A program made the translations under genes and the position numbers. Shown piece after piece: positions 16,784 through 25,691 of a DNA stretch of 64,000 bases. This DNA is from Streptomyces sp. BK208 (GTDB taxonomy: Bacteria; Actinomycetota; Actinomycetes; Streptomycetales; Streptomycetaceae): NCBI RefSeq assembly GCF_004364245.1, contig NZ_SOAV01000001.1, positions 868,001 through 932,000 on the forward strand, read 5' to 3'. The notes under the pieces are model-generated. The model searched no databases. It was not told the origin of the DNA and worked only from the letters and a program-made list of their open reading frames with translations. Position 1 is the stretch's first letter. Every line of letters starts with the position of its first letter.

Positions 16784-17932
16784 ATGGCCGCCGGGTCCGT
16801 GCACGAGGGGCTGGCCGCCCTGGAGCTGGTGGACCACCACTGCCACGGCGCGGTCACCGAGGACCTGGACCGTGCGGGCTTCGAGTCCCTGCTCACCGAG
16901 GGCGAGGCGTGGCCCGGCGTCTCCCCCTTCGACAGCCCCGTGGGCCTCGCCGTGCGCCGCCACTGCGCGCCCCTGCTGGACCTGCCGCGACACGCGCCCG
17001 CCGACGTGTACGTGGCCCGGCGGGCCGAGCTGGGCGCCGCGGAGGTCAACCGGCGGTTCCTGCGGGCCGCGGGCACCGGCGTGTTCTGCGTGGACACGGG
17101 ATACGCCCCGCACTCCGTGACGGGCCCGGCCGAGCTGGCACGGGCGGCGGGCGCGCGGGCGTACGAGGTGGTCCGGTTGGAGGGCGTCGCGGAGGCGGTG
17201 GCGGCGGGCGGTGTGGAGCCGGACGCGTACGCGGAGGCGTTCCGCTCGGCCGCGTGGGAGGCGGTACGGCGGCCGGGCGTGGTGGGCGTCAAGTCGGTCG
17301 CCGCCTACCGCACCGGTTTCGACCTGGATCCGGCCCGTCCCTCGCCCGCCGAGGTCACGGAGGCGGCCCGGAAGTGGCTCGCGCGCGGCGGCGGCCGACT
17401 GGACGACCCGGTGCTCATGAGGCACCTGCTGTGGACCGCCGTGGGCCTCGGGCGGCCGCTCCAGCTGCACGCCGGATTCGGCGACGGAGACCTGCGCCTG
17501 CACCGCGCGGACCCCGCCCTGCTGACCGACTGGCTGCGGCTGACCGCCGGCACGGTCCCGGTGCTGCTGCTGCACTGCTGGCCCTACCAGCGCCAGGCGG
17601 CCTACCTGTCCGCGGTCTTCGAGCGCGTGTACGTCGACGTGGGGCTCACCCTGCACCACGTCGGCCCGGCACGGGCGGGCGCGATCCTCGCGGAGGCGCT
17701 GGAGATCACCCCGTTCCGCAAGCTGCTGTACAGCTCCGACGCCTACGGGGTGGCCGAGTTCCACCACCTGGGGGCGCTGGCCTTCCGCCACGGTCTGGCC
17801 GGGCTGCTGCAGGAGCGGCTGGACGCCGACGAACTGTCCCCGCCGGACGCGCTGCGGCTGGCCCGCTGGACGGGACGTGACAACGCCCGCCGGGTGTACG
17901 GGCTGCCCGGCGGTCCGATCGACGACGGCTGA
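16784..17932 (+). CDS. FluG-like amidohydrolase family protein
   Basis: The 382-residue protein has the TIM-barrel metal site DHHCHG at the N-terminus, then QLHAGFGDGDLRLH, VLLLHCWPYQRQAAYLS and LLYSSDAYGVAEFHH. This matches the amidohydrolase-2 half of fungal FluG-type proteins, whose other half is glutamine synthetase-like. Here the two halves are neighbouring genes. A role in hydrolysing a gamma-glutamyl or related amide is inferred. The ATG is 1 bp after the upstream stop. Confidence 0.82.
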   Translation: MAAGSVHEGLAALELVDHHCHGAVTEDLDRAGFESLLTEGEAWPGVSPFDSPVGLAVRRHCAPLLDLPRHAPADVYVARRAELGAAEVNRRFLRAAGTGVFCVDTGYAPHSVTGPAELARAAGARAYEVVRLEGVAEAVAAGGVEPDAYAEAFRSAAWEAVRRPGVVGVKSVAAYRTGFDLDPARPSPAEVTEAARKWLARGGGRLDDPVLMRHLLWTAVGLGRPLQLHAGFGDGDLRLHRADPALLTDWLRLTAGTVPVLLLHCWPYQRQAAYLSAVFERVYVDVGLTLHHVGPARAGAILAEALEITPFRKLLYSSDAYGVAEFHHLGALAFRHGLAGLLQERLDADELSPPDALRLARWTGRDNARRVYGLPGGPIDDG

Positions 17933-17933
17933 G

Positions 17934-17968
17934 CGGCGTGGGACGGGTCACAGTCCCGGAGCGCCGCC
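17934..17968 (+). terminator. Terminator-like hairpin after the amidohydrolase gene
   Basis: GCGGCG pairs with CGCCGC, and GGGAC with GTCCC inside it, a few bases after the stop at 17932. Confidence 0.45.
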
Positions 17969-18003
17969 CGGGAAGTTCGAACGGCTGAAAGTATGATCAA
18001 GCG

Positions 18004-18540
18004 ATGTCTGACATGACCGAAACCACGCCGGGCTGGCTGACGACCGACGAGCTGGAGATGGCACGCGCCCGCATGCCGATCCTTTACGTCGAGGCGGTGC
18101 CCGTGCGCGTCGACGACAGCGGCGAAGTCACCAGCGTCGGCCTGCTCCTGCGCATCGGGCCCGACGGGACGGTCAGCCGGACACTGGTCTCCGGCCGGGT
18201 GCTGCACCACGAGCGGGTCCGGGACGCCCTGCTGCGCCACCTGGAGAAGGACCTCGGCCCGGTGGCGCTGCCCCGGGTGCCGTCCTCGCTCCAGCCGTTC
18301 ACGGTGGCCGAGTACTTCCCGACGCACGGCGTCACGCCGTACCACGACCCCCGGCAGCACGCGGTGTCGCTCGCCTACGTGGTGCCGGTGAGCGGTGACT
18401 GCCGACCGCGCCAGGACGCCCTCGACCTGGTCTGGTTCGATCCGCGCGAGGCCCTGTCCGAGGCGGTGCAGAGCGAGATGCCGGGCGGGCACGGGGTGCT
18501 GCTGAAGCAGGCGCTGGCCCACGTGGGGTGCGTGGGCTGA
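18004..18540 (+). CDS. NUDIX-fold DUF4916 protein
   Basis: The 178-residue protein resembles the DUF4916/NUDIX-like family common in Streptomyces: WLTTDELEMARARMPILYVEAVPV at the N-terminus and AEYFPTHGVTPYHDPRQHAVSLAYVVPV in the middle. A canonical NUDIX box is not evident, so hydrolase activity is doubtful. ATG 18004 follows an AT-rich GAAAGTATGATC stretch that may be the promoter -10. It is convergent with the Mrp operon. Confidence 0.82.
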   Translation: MSDMTETTPGWLTTDELEMARARMPILYVEAVPVRVDDSGEVTSVGLLLRIGPDGTVSRTLVSGRVLHHERVRDALLRHLEKDLGPVALPRVPSSLQPFTVAEYFPTHGVTPYHDPRQHAVSLAYVVPVSGDCRPRQDALDLVWFDPREALSEAVQSEMPGGHGVLLKQALAHVGCVG

Positions 18541-18579
18541 CCTCCGGGTGGGCGGTGGGCGGCGGGGGTCCGCGCGGGG

Positions 18580-18951
18580 TCACCGCTGCTCGCCGGTGTC
18601 CTCCGCGTCGCTCAGCTGCGGGTCCAGGTCGTCCCGCAGCAGGCCCCGGGACCCCGTCTGACCGGTGCGGTAGGCGGAGCGGGCCACCAGGTGGGAGGCG
18701 ACCGGGCTGGTCAGGAACTGGAAGAAGGCGATGAGCGCGAGGGTGCCCACGTCGGTGCCGTGCCGCAGCCTGAGCGCCACCCCGGCGAGGACGAGCAGCA
18801 TCCCGAGGGTCTGCGGCTTGGTGGCGGCGTGGCTGCGGGAGAGCACGTCGGGGAAGCGGAGCATCCCGATCACACCGAGCAGGCACTGCAGGCAGCCGAG
18901 GAACAGCAGGACCGTCCCGGCCAGGTCGGCGGCCTGCGCCCAGGCGCTCAC
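18580..18951 (-). CDS. mrpG: Mrp-type Na+/H+ antiporter subunit G
   Basis: This 123-residue subunit has three membrane segments and the family block FPDVLSRSHAATKPQTLG. MrpG is an essential small subunit of the multi-subunit Na+(K+)/H+ antiporter in the cell membrane. The C-terminal tail is acidic and polar. GTG 18951 overlaps the mrpF stop by 4 bp. It is the last gene of the operon. Confidence 0.9.
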   Translation of the reverse strand: MSAWAQAADLAGTVLLFLGCLQCLLGVIGMLRFPDVLSRSHAATKPQTLGMLLVLAGVALRLRHGTDVGTLALIAFFQFLTSPVASHLVARSAYRTGQTGSRGLLRDDLDPQLSDAEDTGEQR

Positions 18952-19265
18952 CGGTGGTCCTGCCTGCCGTCCGCCCGCACGGAAGGACGGTCGCGTACGG
19001 CGATGAAGCGGGCGATGCCCACGGAGCCGGTGAACCCGAGGAAGGCGAGCACCAGCATCACGGGGAAGTAGAAGGAGTCGCGGTCGTGCGCGGCCTTGAC
19101 GCCGATGCCGGCGATGATGAGCGCCGCGGCCACGTCCAGCGCGACGGCGCGGTCCAGCATCGAGGGGCCGTACCAGATCCGGTACAGCAGCAGTGCGCCG
19201 GCGACGAGGATCATCGCGAGCGCGGCGACGAGCAGGGCGTCTTCGAGGCGGTGCAGGGGGATCAC
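18948..19265 (-). CDS. mrpF: Mrp-type antiporter subunit F
   Basis: The 105-residue subunit has three membrane segments with YGPSMLDRAVALDVAAALIIAGI, the MrpF/PhaF block. Its ends overlap mrpG and mrpE by 4 bp each. It works only as part of the Mrp complex. Confidence 0.9.
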   Translation of the reverse strand: MIPLHRLEDALLVAALAMILVAGALLLYRIWYGPSMLDRAVALDVAAALIIAGIGVKAAHDRDSFYFPVMLVLAFLGFTGSVGIARFIAVRDRPSVRADGRQDHR

Positions 19266-19861
19266 GACGAGGGGTCACCTTCCGGTACGGGACGGGCGGC
19301 GTCGGCGATGTCCTCGGCGGTGCCGAAGGCACGGGCGACCAGTTCCTCCATGCGCCACACCTGTCGCTGGGCGCCCTCGATCTCGCCCGGGTTGGCGGCG
19401 TCGAGGACGTGCAGGAACAGCGTGGCCGTCGACCGGCGCACCTCGATCACGGAACCGCCGGGCACGTTCGAGACGGCCACGGCGGTGGCGGTGAGCATGA
19501 GGTCGCTGCGCACGCGCAGCGGGACGGCCACGACGGCGGCGTGGTAGGGGCCCTTGGCCATGATCTGCCGGGTGACCTCGACGCTGGAGGAGAACATGTC
19601 GTACAGCAGGTAGGCCGCGAGGCGCAGGATGCCCAGGGGGCGCAGCCGCAGGCCGATGTCCACGGCCGGCAGCGGGAAGGCCAGGCACAGGCAGATCGCG
19701 ACGAGGACGCCGTTGACGAGGTTGGCCCAGGACGGGGTGCCCCACAGCAGGATCCAGATCACCGTGAGCCAGCCGACGAGCGGCAGGTCCAGCACGCGTC
19801 GGCCGCGGCCCACCCGGAAGGACCAGCTGTAGGGCGAACGGTCGCGGAAGAGGTTGCTCAC
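19262..19861 (-). CDS. mrpE: Mrp-type antiporter subunit E
   Basis: The 199-residue protein begins with two membrane segments (LVGWLTVIWILLWG, LVNGVLVAICLCLAFPLP) and has a cytosolic domain with LRLAAYLLYDMFSSSVEV and LDAANPGEIEGAQRQVW. This fits MrpE. GTG 19861 overlaps the mrpD stop by 4 bp. Confidence 0.9.
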   Translation of the reverse strand: MSNLFRDRSPYSWSFRVGRGRRVLDLPLVGWLTVIWILLWGTPSWANLVNGVLVAICLCLAFPLPAVDIGLRLRPLGILRLAAYLLYDMFSSSVEVTRQIMAKGPYHAAVVAVPLRVRSDLMLTATAVAVSNVPGGSVIEVRRSTATLFLHVLDAANPGEIEGAQRQVWRMEELVARAFGTAEDIADAARPVPEGDPSS

Positions 19862-21522
19862 CGGCCGAGCACCGCCTCGATGTAGGGGGTGCGGGCGAGG
19901 AGTTCGGTGGCGGCGGCCTGGGTGAAGGTGGTGAGCGGGCCGCCGAGCACCGTGTACGACAGGCCGAGGGCCACGGCTGCGCCGGTGGCCGCGAGCATCG
20001 GCCAGGGCAGCCGTTTGGTGGTGGTGATGGACTGCCCGAGGAAGCTCGCGGCCACCACGGCACCCGCCGGCTCCGGCAGCCCGCTCCCGGCACCGGCCGC
20101 GTCTCCCTCGTCGCTCACTCCCCCCTCGTTCTCTTCCTCCTCCTCGTCGTCCTCGTCGTCCTCGGCGGACTCCAGTACGACGCCCTCCTCCTCGGCCCCG
20201 GGTGGGGCGTCGCGCCAGAAGGCGAGGTTCCAGACCTTCGCCATGACGTAGAGGGTGAGCAGGCTGGTGGCGGCGGAGCCGGCGACGAGGGCCCAGGCCC
20301 AGGCGCCGCCGTCGGCGACACCCGCCCGCATCAGGCCGAGCTTGCCGATGAACCCGGACAGCGGGGGGATGCCCGCGAGGTTCATGGCCGGCACGAAGAA
20401 CAGCACGGCGAGCAGCGGCGCGGCCTTCGCGAGGCCGCCGAGCCGGGTGAGTTCCGTGGTGCCGTCGCGCCGCTCGATGAGCCCGGCGACGAGGAACAGG
20501 GTGGTCTGCACGGTGATGTGGTGGGCGACGTACACGATGGCCCCGCTGATCGAGCCCCGTCCGGCCAGCGCGATACCGAAGACCATGTAGCCGATGTGGC
20601 TGATGAGGGTGAAGGACAGCACCCGCTTGAGATCGGTCTGCGCGACGGCGCCGAGGATGCCCACGGCCATGGAGGCGAGCGCGGCGAGCATCAGCAGGTC
20701 GCCCAGGCGGTGACCGGGGAAGAGCAGCGTCTGGGTGCGCAGCATCGAGTACACGCCGACCTTGGTCAGCAGGCCGGCGAAGACCGCGGTGACCGGGGCG
20801 GGCGCGGTCGGGTAGGAGTCGGGCAGCCAGGCGGCGAGCGGGAACACCGCCGCCTTGATCGCGAAGACCGTGCACAGCATGGCCTCCAGCAGGGTGCGCA
20901 CGCCGAGCGGTACCTCCTGCAGCCGCTGGGCGAGCTGGGCGAAGTTCACCGTGCCCGCCACCGCGTAGGTCATGGCGATGGCGACCAGGAAGAGCACGGA
21001 GGAGAACAGCGAGATGATCACGTAAGTCGAACCGGCCCGGATGCGGGTGGCGGTGCCGCCGATGGTGAGCAGGACGAAGCTGGCGACGAGCATGATCTCG
21101 AAGCCGACGTAGAGGTTGACGAGGTCTCCGGCGAGGAAGGTGCAGGAGACGCCCGCCACCAGGATGAGGTAGGCGGGGTGGAAGACGCCGACCGGTGCGT
21201 GGTCGTCGCGGTCGGCCATGCCCTGGCCGAGGGAGTACACGAGGACCAGCAGGGTGACGGCGCTGGAGACGGTGAGCATCAGGCCCGCCAGCCGGTCGGC
21301 GACGAGGGTGATGCCGACCGGTGGCGCGAAGTCGCCGAGGTGCACGCTGAGCGGGCCGTGCCGGTCGGCGGCCACCATGAGGAGGACGGACAGCACCAGG
21401 ACGGCGCCGAGCACGGCGAGGCTGATGAAGCGCTGGAACCGGTGCAGCCGGGGCCCGATGGCCAGCTTCAGGCCGGTGACGCACAGGGGCAGCAGGACGG
21501 GGAGCGGGACGAGCGCGTTCAC
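19858..21522 (-). CDS. mrpD: Mrp-type antiporter subunit D (NuoN/NuoM-like) with an acidic insertion
   Basis: The 554-residue protein has about 14 membrane segments and resembles proton-pumping complex I subunits: DLVNLYVGFEIMLV, KAAVFPLAAWLPDSYP with the conserved Lys, QTDLKRVLSFTLISHIGY and GIPPLSGFIGK. Between the penultimate and last membrane segments lies a ~65-residue insertion with a very acidic run, ESAEDDEDDEEEEENEGG. I do not expect that in MrpD. GTG 21522 overlaps the mrpC stop by 4 bp. Confidence 0.9.
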   Translation of the reverse strand: MNALVPLPVLLPLCVTGLKLAIGPRLHRFQRFISLAVLGAVLVLSVLLMVAADRHGPLSVHLGDFAPPVGITLVADRLAGLMLTVSSAVTLLVLVYSLGQGMADRDDHAPVGVFHPAYLILVAGVSCTFLAGDLVNLYVGFEIMLVASFVLLTIGGTATRIRAGSTYVIISLFSSVLFLVAIAMTYAVAGTVNFAQLAQRLQEVPLGVRTLLEAMLCTVFAIKAAVFPLAAWLPDSYPTAPAPVTAVFAGLLTKVGVYSMLRTQTLLFPGHRLGDLLMLAALASMAVGILGAVAQTDLKRVLSFTLISHIGYMVFGIALAGRGSISGAIVYVAHHITVQTTLFLVAGLIERRDGTTELTRLGGLAKAAPLLAVLFFVPAMNLAGIPPLSGFIGKLGLMRAGVADGGAWAWALVAGSAATSLLTLYVMAKVWNLAFWRDAPPGAEEEGVVLESAEDDEDDEEEEENEGGVSDEGDAAGAGSGLPEPAGAVVAASFLGQSITTTKRLPWPMLAATGAAVALGLSYTVLGGPLTTFTQAAATELLARTPYIEAVLGR

Positions 21523-22283
21523 CTGGTTCCTTCCGTGCCGGCGCCCTCGGGGTCGTCGGGCTGGTCGGGCGGCGCGTGGCAGGAGTCCTCGCCGGGGAGC
21601 GAGTCGGGTTCGCGGCCGGTCTCCTCGGGGTCGTTGGAGGGTCCGGCGACCCGGGCCGGCGCCGGGCCGGGGCGGCCGGCCGCGTCGGTGGAGCCCAGCT
21701 CCCGGCCTTCCCGGTAGTCCTCGGGGTCGGCGCCGAGGATGTCGTTCCAGAGGTTCCCGGAGACGTCGTTGGCGCGGGCCTGGTAGGCGCGTTCCTCCCG
21801 GACCCGCCGGCGCAGCCGTCTGCGTGCGGCGCGGTAGCGGGCGCGTTGCTCGGCGTCGGCGCCGCCGTCCTCGGCGCGGGCCTCGCGGTAGCGGTCGCGG
21901 AGTTCGCCGCGCCGGTCGAGGAACTCGGCGCGCAGGGCGACCAGGCGGTCCTCGGTGTCGTCGCTGATCTCGTCGGAGCCGGTGACCTGGTGGCTGCGGT
22001 AGGCCATGGCGAGCAGGAAGGCGGTGGTGGCGAGGGTGATGACGATGGCGGTCAGGGCGATGGCCTGCGGCAGCGGGTCGGTGACGCGGTTGCGGATGAC
22101 GTGCGGGTAGAGCAGCGGCGCCTCGCCCGCGCTGCCGGTGGCGGCGAGGACCAGCAGGTTGACGCCGTTGCCGAGGACGACGGCACCGAGCAGGATCCGG
22201 GTCAGGGACCGGGTCAGCAGCAGGGTGGCGCCGACGGCGTTGAGGACGGCGGCGGCCACCAGCAGGGACAGGCTCACGGTCAT
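21519..22283 (-). CDS. mrpC: Mrp-type antiporter subunit C with a long C-terminal tail
   Basis: The first ~115 residues are a normal MrpC/NuoK-like subunit: three membrane segments, LLGAVVLGNGVNLLVLAA, and PLPQAIALTAIVITLA. A ~140-residue hydrophilic tail follows, rich in Arg/Glu ([18 protein letters not shown]) and then Pro/Gly/Asp. ATG 22283 overlaps the mrpA stop (ATGA). Confidence 0.9.
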   Translation of the reverse strand: MTVSLSLLVAAAVLNAVGATLLLTRSLTRILLGAVVLGNGVNLLVLAATGSAGEAPLLYPHVIRNRVTDPLPQAIALTAIVITLATTAFLLAMAYRSHQVTGSDEISDDTEDRLVALRAEFLDRRGELRDRYREARAEDGGADAEQRARYRAARRRLRRRVREERAYQARANDVSGNLWNDILGADPEDYREGRELGSTDAAGRPGPAPARVAGPSNDPEETGREPDSLPGEDSCHAPPDQPDDPEGAGTEGTR

Positions 22284-25183
22284 GCGCGGCCCGTCTCCGG
22301 ACGCGGGGCGGCCCGTTCGATCTGGCGGTCGATCCGGGCGCCGAGGGCCCGCACGATGTCCTGGACGACGCCGAGCACGAGGAGGTAGACCCCGCAGTCG
22401 AAGAGGACGGCGGTGGACAGGTGGGCGTCGCCCCACAGCAGCAGGTGCCCGTGCCAGGTCCAGCCGTGCAGCACGGTGCCCTCACCAAGACCGCCGAGCG
22501 CGATCCCGGTGGACAGGAACAGGCCGAGGCCGGTGAACAGGCCCGGTTTGAAGGGCACGGCCTCGGCGAGTTCGTGCCGCCCGCCGGCCAGGTAGCGGGC
22601 GATGAAGGCGACGCCGGCGGTCAGGCCCGCGACGAAGCCGCCGCCCGGCAGGTTCTCCGCGCACAGCAGCAGGTAGACGGAGAGGACGAGGACGGGGTGG
22701 AAGATGAGGCGAGCGACGACTTCCAGGACGAGGGAACGGCGCTCGGGGGCGAGGGTGGCGCTGGCGGCGAGCCAGGAACGCTCGGGGGCGCCCTCGTCGC
22801 CGGTGGGCAGCCCCGCCGACTCGTACCGGCTGGCCCGCCAGGCGGTGCGCAGCCCGGCGTGCGGGTGGTCGCCGGGCAGCGGCAGTACGGGCTGCTCGGC
22901 GCCGTCGGTGCGGCGGTGCAGGTAGATGAGGCTGGTGACACCGATCGCGGCGGCGGCGAGCACCGCGGACTCCCCCATCGTGTCCCAGGCCCGAAGGTCG
23001 ACGAGGATCGTCGCGACGACGTCCTTCAGCCCGTGGTGCGAGGTCTCCTCGACCATCGCCGCTCCGGCGCTGTCGGCCGTGCGGTGCCCCGCCATGATCC
23101 ACAGGACGACGGCGACGGCGGCACCGCCCGCGAGCGCCACCGGCATCCGCAGCAGACGCCGCCACCGGCTGAAGTTCTCCTCGAAGCGCACCGGCATCCG
23201 GCGCAGCACCAGCACGAAGACGATCATCGAGACGGTCTCCACGCAGAACTGGGTGAGCGCGAGGTCGGGTGCGCCCTGGGCGACGAAGAGCAGCGCGGTG
23301 CCGTATCCGGTGAGGCCGGCGAAGACGACGGCCTTCATACGGCGCCGCACGCCCAGGCAGAGCAGCGCCGCGGCACACGTCAGGAGGGCGACGGCGGCCT
23401 GGGCGGGGTGGTCCCACAGCCGGGGGGCGGGGACCTGGTCCCAGGGTTCGTCCGCGACCAGCACGGCGACCTGCCCGGCCAGGACCACGCTCATGGTCGT
23501 CACGAGGTACACCGACAGCGAGCCGCGCTGCACGAATCCGGTGCACTGCAGGGCGGTGCGCTCGAGGGCGAGCAGCATCCGCCCGAAGACGAGGTCCGCG
23601 GAGCGCCAGGCGAGCCTCTGGCCCGCCCGGGCGAGAGGGCTCCCGGCGAGGAACAGCAGGACGCCGCCCGCCCAGGCCGCGCCGGACAGGCCGAGGGCGA
23701 GGCCCGCTCCGTGCCACAGGGCCAGGTGAGCGGGGTGGGCGGGGGTGGGGAACTGCGCGGCGTAGGTGCCGAGGAGACCCTGGAGCCAAGACACGCCGGG
23801 GCCGAGGACGAGGCAGGCCAGGGCGAGCACGGCGGGCGGTGCGAGGAAGGCCGCGGAGACGGGGTGCGCGCCGGTGTCGGGAAGGCCCGGCTTGCGGGCG
23901 AAGGCGCCCCACAGGTAGCGCAGGGTGTAGGCGGTGGTCAGTGCCGAGCCGGCGACGGCCGCGGCCAGCGCCCAGCGGTCGCCGGTGCTCCCGTCGAGGA
24001 GCGCCTGGAAGGCGGCCTCCTTGGCGGTGAAGCCGAGCAGCGGCGGTACCGCGGCCATGGAGGCTCCGGCGATCACGGCGACGGCACACACGGCGGGCAG
24101 CCGGCGCCCGAGTCCGGAGAGTTTGCGCAGGTCACGGGTACCGGTGGCGTGGTCGATGATGCCGGTGACCAGGAAGAGCGGCGCTTTGAACAGGGCGTGC
24201 GCGAGGATCATGGCGGTGGCGGCGAGGCCGGTGTCGTGACCGCCCGCGCCGGTGAGGACGGCCAGGAAGCCGAGCTGGCTGACGGTGCCGTAGGCGAGGA
24301 CGAGTTTCAGGTCGTGCAGTCTGAGCGCCCGCCAGCCGCCCAGCAGCATCGTCACCGAGCCGAGGACGAGCAGCAGCGGGCGCCAGGGCGTGACCTCGGC
24401 GAGGGCGGGGGCGAGCCGGGCGACGAGGTACACCCCCGCCTTGACCATGGCGGCGGCGTGCAGGTAGGCGCTGACCGGGGTGGGGGCGGCCATGGCGTTG
24501 GGCAGCCAGAGACTGAAGGGCCAGATCGCGGACTTGGACAGGGCGCCGACGAGGATCAGCACGACCGCCGTGGACAGCGCCGCCGACGGCGCCGGCGGGT
24601 CGGCGAGGATCGCGGAGATGCGGTAGGTCCCCGCCTCGTGTCCCAGCAGCAGGAAACCGACGAGCATGGTCAGTCCGCCGAGTGCGGTGACCGTGAGGGC
24701 CTGCAGGGCGCTGCGCCGGTTCCGTTTGTGGTCGCTGGTCTGGCCGATGAGCAGGTAGGAGAAGACGGTGGTCAGTTCCCAGAAGATGTACAGCAGGACG
24801 AGGTCGTCGGCGAGGACCAGCCCGAGCATGGCGCCGGCGAAGGCGAGGAGGTTCCCGGCGAATCTGCCGAGCTGCCGCGACCGGTCGTCGAAGTAGGAGG
24901 CGCAGTAGACCAGGACGAGGGTGCCCACTCCCGCGGCGAGCAGCACCATGAGTTCGGCGAGTGCGTCCAGGCGCAGTGCCCAGTCCACGTGGTAGGCCGG
25001 CAGCCAGCGCCACACGCAGGTGTCGGCGCCGCCCGCGGCCGCCGTGCTCCACCGGGTGGCGGCCCAGACGGCCGTCGCGGCGGGAGGCAGGGCGAGCAGC
25101 ACGAAGGCACGGGTGCCGCACCGTCTCACCAGCGGCGCGGCGAACAGCGCGAGCGCGAAGTGGCAGAGGATGAGCACGGACAC
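22280..25183 (-). CDS. mrpA: Mrp-type antiporter subunit A fused to subunit B
   Basis: The 967-residue protein has a NuoL-like N-terminal half: LLYIFWELTTVFSYLLIG, KSAIWPFSLWLPNAMAAPTPVSAYLHAA and LHDLKLVLAYGTVSQLG. The MrpA C-terminal domain includes QGAPDLALTQFCVETVS. The last ~240 residues match MrpB: HRRTDG, VYLLLCAENLPGGGFVAGL and FDCGVYLLVLGVVQDI. Such A-B fusions are usual in actinobacterial Mrp operons. GTG 25183 is the first start with a normal hydrophobic N-terminus. Confidence 0.9.
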   Translation of the reverse strand: MSVLILCHFALALFAAPLVRRCGTRAFVLLALPPAATAVWAATRWSTAAAGGADTCVWRWLPAYHVDWALRLDALAELMVLLAAGVGTLVLVYCASYFDDRSRQLGRFAGNLLAFAGAMLGLVLADDLVLLYIFWELTTVFSYLLIGQTSDHKRNRRSALQALTVTALGGLTMLVGFLLLGHEAGTYRISAILADPPAPSAALSTAVVLILVGALSKSAIWPFSLWLPNAMAAPTPVSAYLHAAAMVKAGVYLVARLAPALAEVTPWRPLLLVLGSVTMLLGGWRALRLHDLKLVLAYGTVSQLGFLAVLTGAGGHDTGLAATAMILAHALFKAPLFLVTGIIDHATGTRDLRKLSGLGRRLPAVCAVAVIAGASMAAVPPLLGFTAKEAAFQALLDGSTGDRWALAAAVAGSALTTAYTLRYLWGAFARKPGLPDTGAHPVSAAFLAPPAVLALACLVLGPGVSWLQGLLGTYAAQFPTPAHPAHLALWHGAGLALGLSGAAWAGGVLLFLAGSPLARAGQRLAWRSADLVFGRMLLALERTALQCTGFVQRGSLSVYLVTTMSVVLAGQVAVLVADEPWDQVPAPRLWDHPAQAAVALLTCAAALLCLGVRRRMKAVVFAGLTGYGTALLFVAQGAPDLALTQFCVETVSMIVFVLVLRRMPVRFEENFSRWRRLLRMPVALAGGAAVAVVLWIMAGHRTADSAGAAMVEETSHHGLKDVVATILVDLRAWDTMGESAVLAAAAIGVTSLIYLHRRTDGAEQPVLPLPGDHPHAGLRTAWRASRYESAGLPTGDEGAPERSWLAASATLAPERRSLVLEVVARLIFHPVLVLSVYLLLCAENLPGGGFVAGLTAGVAFIARYLAGGRHELAEAVPFKPGLFTGLGLFLSTGIALGGLGEGTVLHGWTWHGHLLLWGDAHLSTAVLFDCGVYLLVLGVVQDIVRALGARIDRQIERAAPRPETGRA

Positions 25184-25245
25184 CCGACAGTGATATATCG
25201 GGCATCTCGCCCGGTCGCCCAGGCACGCCGCAGGGAGAACAATCG

Positions 25246-25280
25246 AGGGGCGGTCCGGATCTCTCCGGACCGCCCCTCGA
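25246..25280. terminator. Terminator hairpin between the mrp operon start and the tRNA-Pro fragment
   Basis: GGGGCGGTCCGGA pairs with TCCGGACCGCCCC around a 4-nt loop, with flanking bases extending the stem. It lies directly on the 3' side of the tRNA fragment at 25298. It is therefore best read as the original terminator of the tRNA-Pro gene before the element inserted. Confidence 0.6.
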
Positions 25281-25297
25281 TCAACGACTGCTCTCAG

Positions 25298-25340
25298 TCG
25301 GGACGACAGGATTTGAACCTGCGACCCCTTGACCCCCAGT
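25298..25340 (-). other. attachment-site half: displaced 3' end of tRNA-Pro(GGG)
   Basis: These 43 bp are identical to the 3' 43 bp of the tRNA genes at 4752 and 28078, from the discriminator base to the anticodon loop. They then break off and are followed by unrelated DNA. This is the signature left when an element integrates into the 3' end of a tRNA and displaces the original end. The partner is the core within 28078-28120, in direct orientation. Confidence 0.85.
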
Positions 25341-25451
25341 GAACGAAACACCGTCCACGGGGGGGGGTCTGTAAGTTCCCGAGTGTGCACAAACGTCCAG
25401 TTCAGGGCCAGATTCCGGCTCGTTCCACGGAGTACGTGAGATCTGTGTGAG

Positions 25452-25499
25452 ACGACGAAGCCCCGGCTCGGTGGAAGTCACCGGCCGGGGCTTCGTCGT
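25452..25499 (-). terminator. Long terminator hairpin inside the remnant element
   Basis: A perfect 16-bp stem, ACGACGAAGCCCCGGC with GCCGGGGCTTCGTCGT, and a 16-nt loop lie downstream of the small minus-strand genes at 25590-26017. Confidence 0.65.
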
Positions 25500-25691
25500 G
25501 CTTCGACTCTGTCGTGACTCCAGCACGGTCAGCCGCTCGGGGTGCTCCGAGGTCCACAACCCTGGTTCCGTCTCCGGCCGCGACACTTACACCGTGCCGC
25601 CGCACACGTCGGTGACGATCCCGCGCCGGTCGGCGTCCTCGTCATGGATCAGGTCGCCCACCCACGCACCCTGTCCCTGTTCGCCGCTCAT
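25500..25691 (-). pseudogene. Small actinobacterial-type ORF with an early in-frame stop
   Basis: From ATG 25691, which overlaps the HATPase stop as ATGA, the frame encodes 34 residues including GAWVGDLIHDEDADRRGIVT. It then reaches TAA at 25587-25589. The same frame continues with coding-like sequence, VSRPETEPGLW...HPERLTVLESRQ. This resembles the short proteins often found after RsbW-like ATPase genes in Streptomyces. The TAA looks like a nonsense change of a Tyr codon in a ~60-residue protein. Function is unknown. Confidence 0.5.

Noticed and set aside
22421..25342. Long plus-strand frame opposite mrpA
   Set aside because: Antisense shadow of a membrane protein gene; composition is GEHQ-rich and it runs into the tRNA fragment.
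25281..25586. Minus-strand frame ending in GVAGSNPVVPT-like sequence
   Set aside because: Its second half is the translation of the tRNA-Pro 3' fragment, a common artefact; only the first ~35 codons may belong to the broken small gene.
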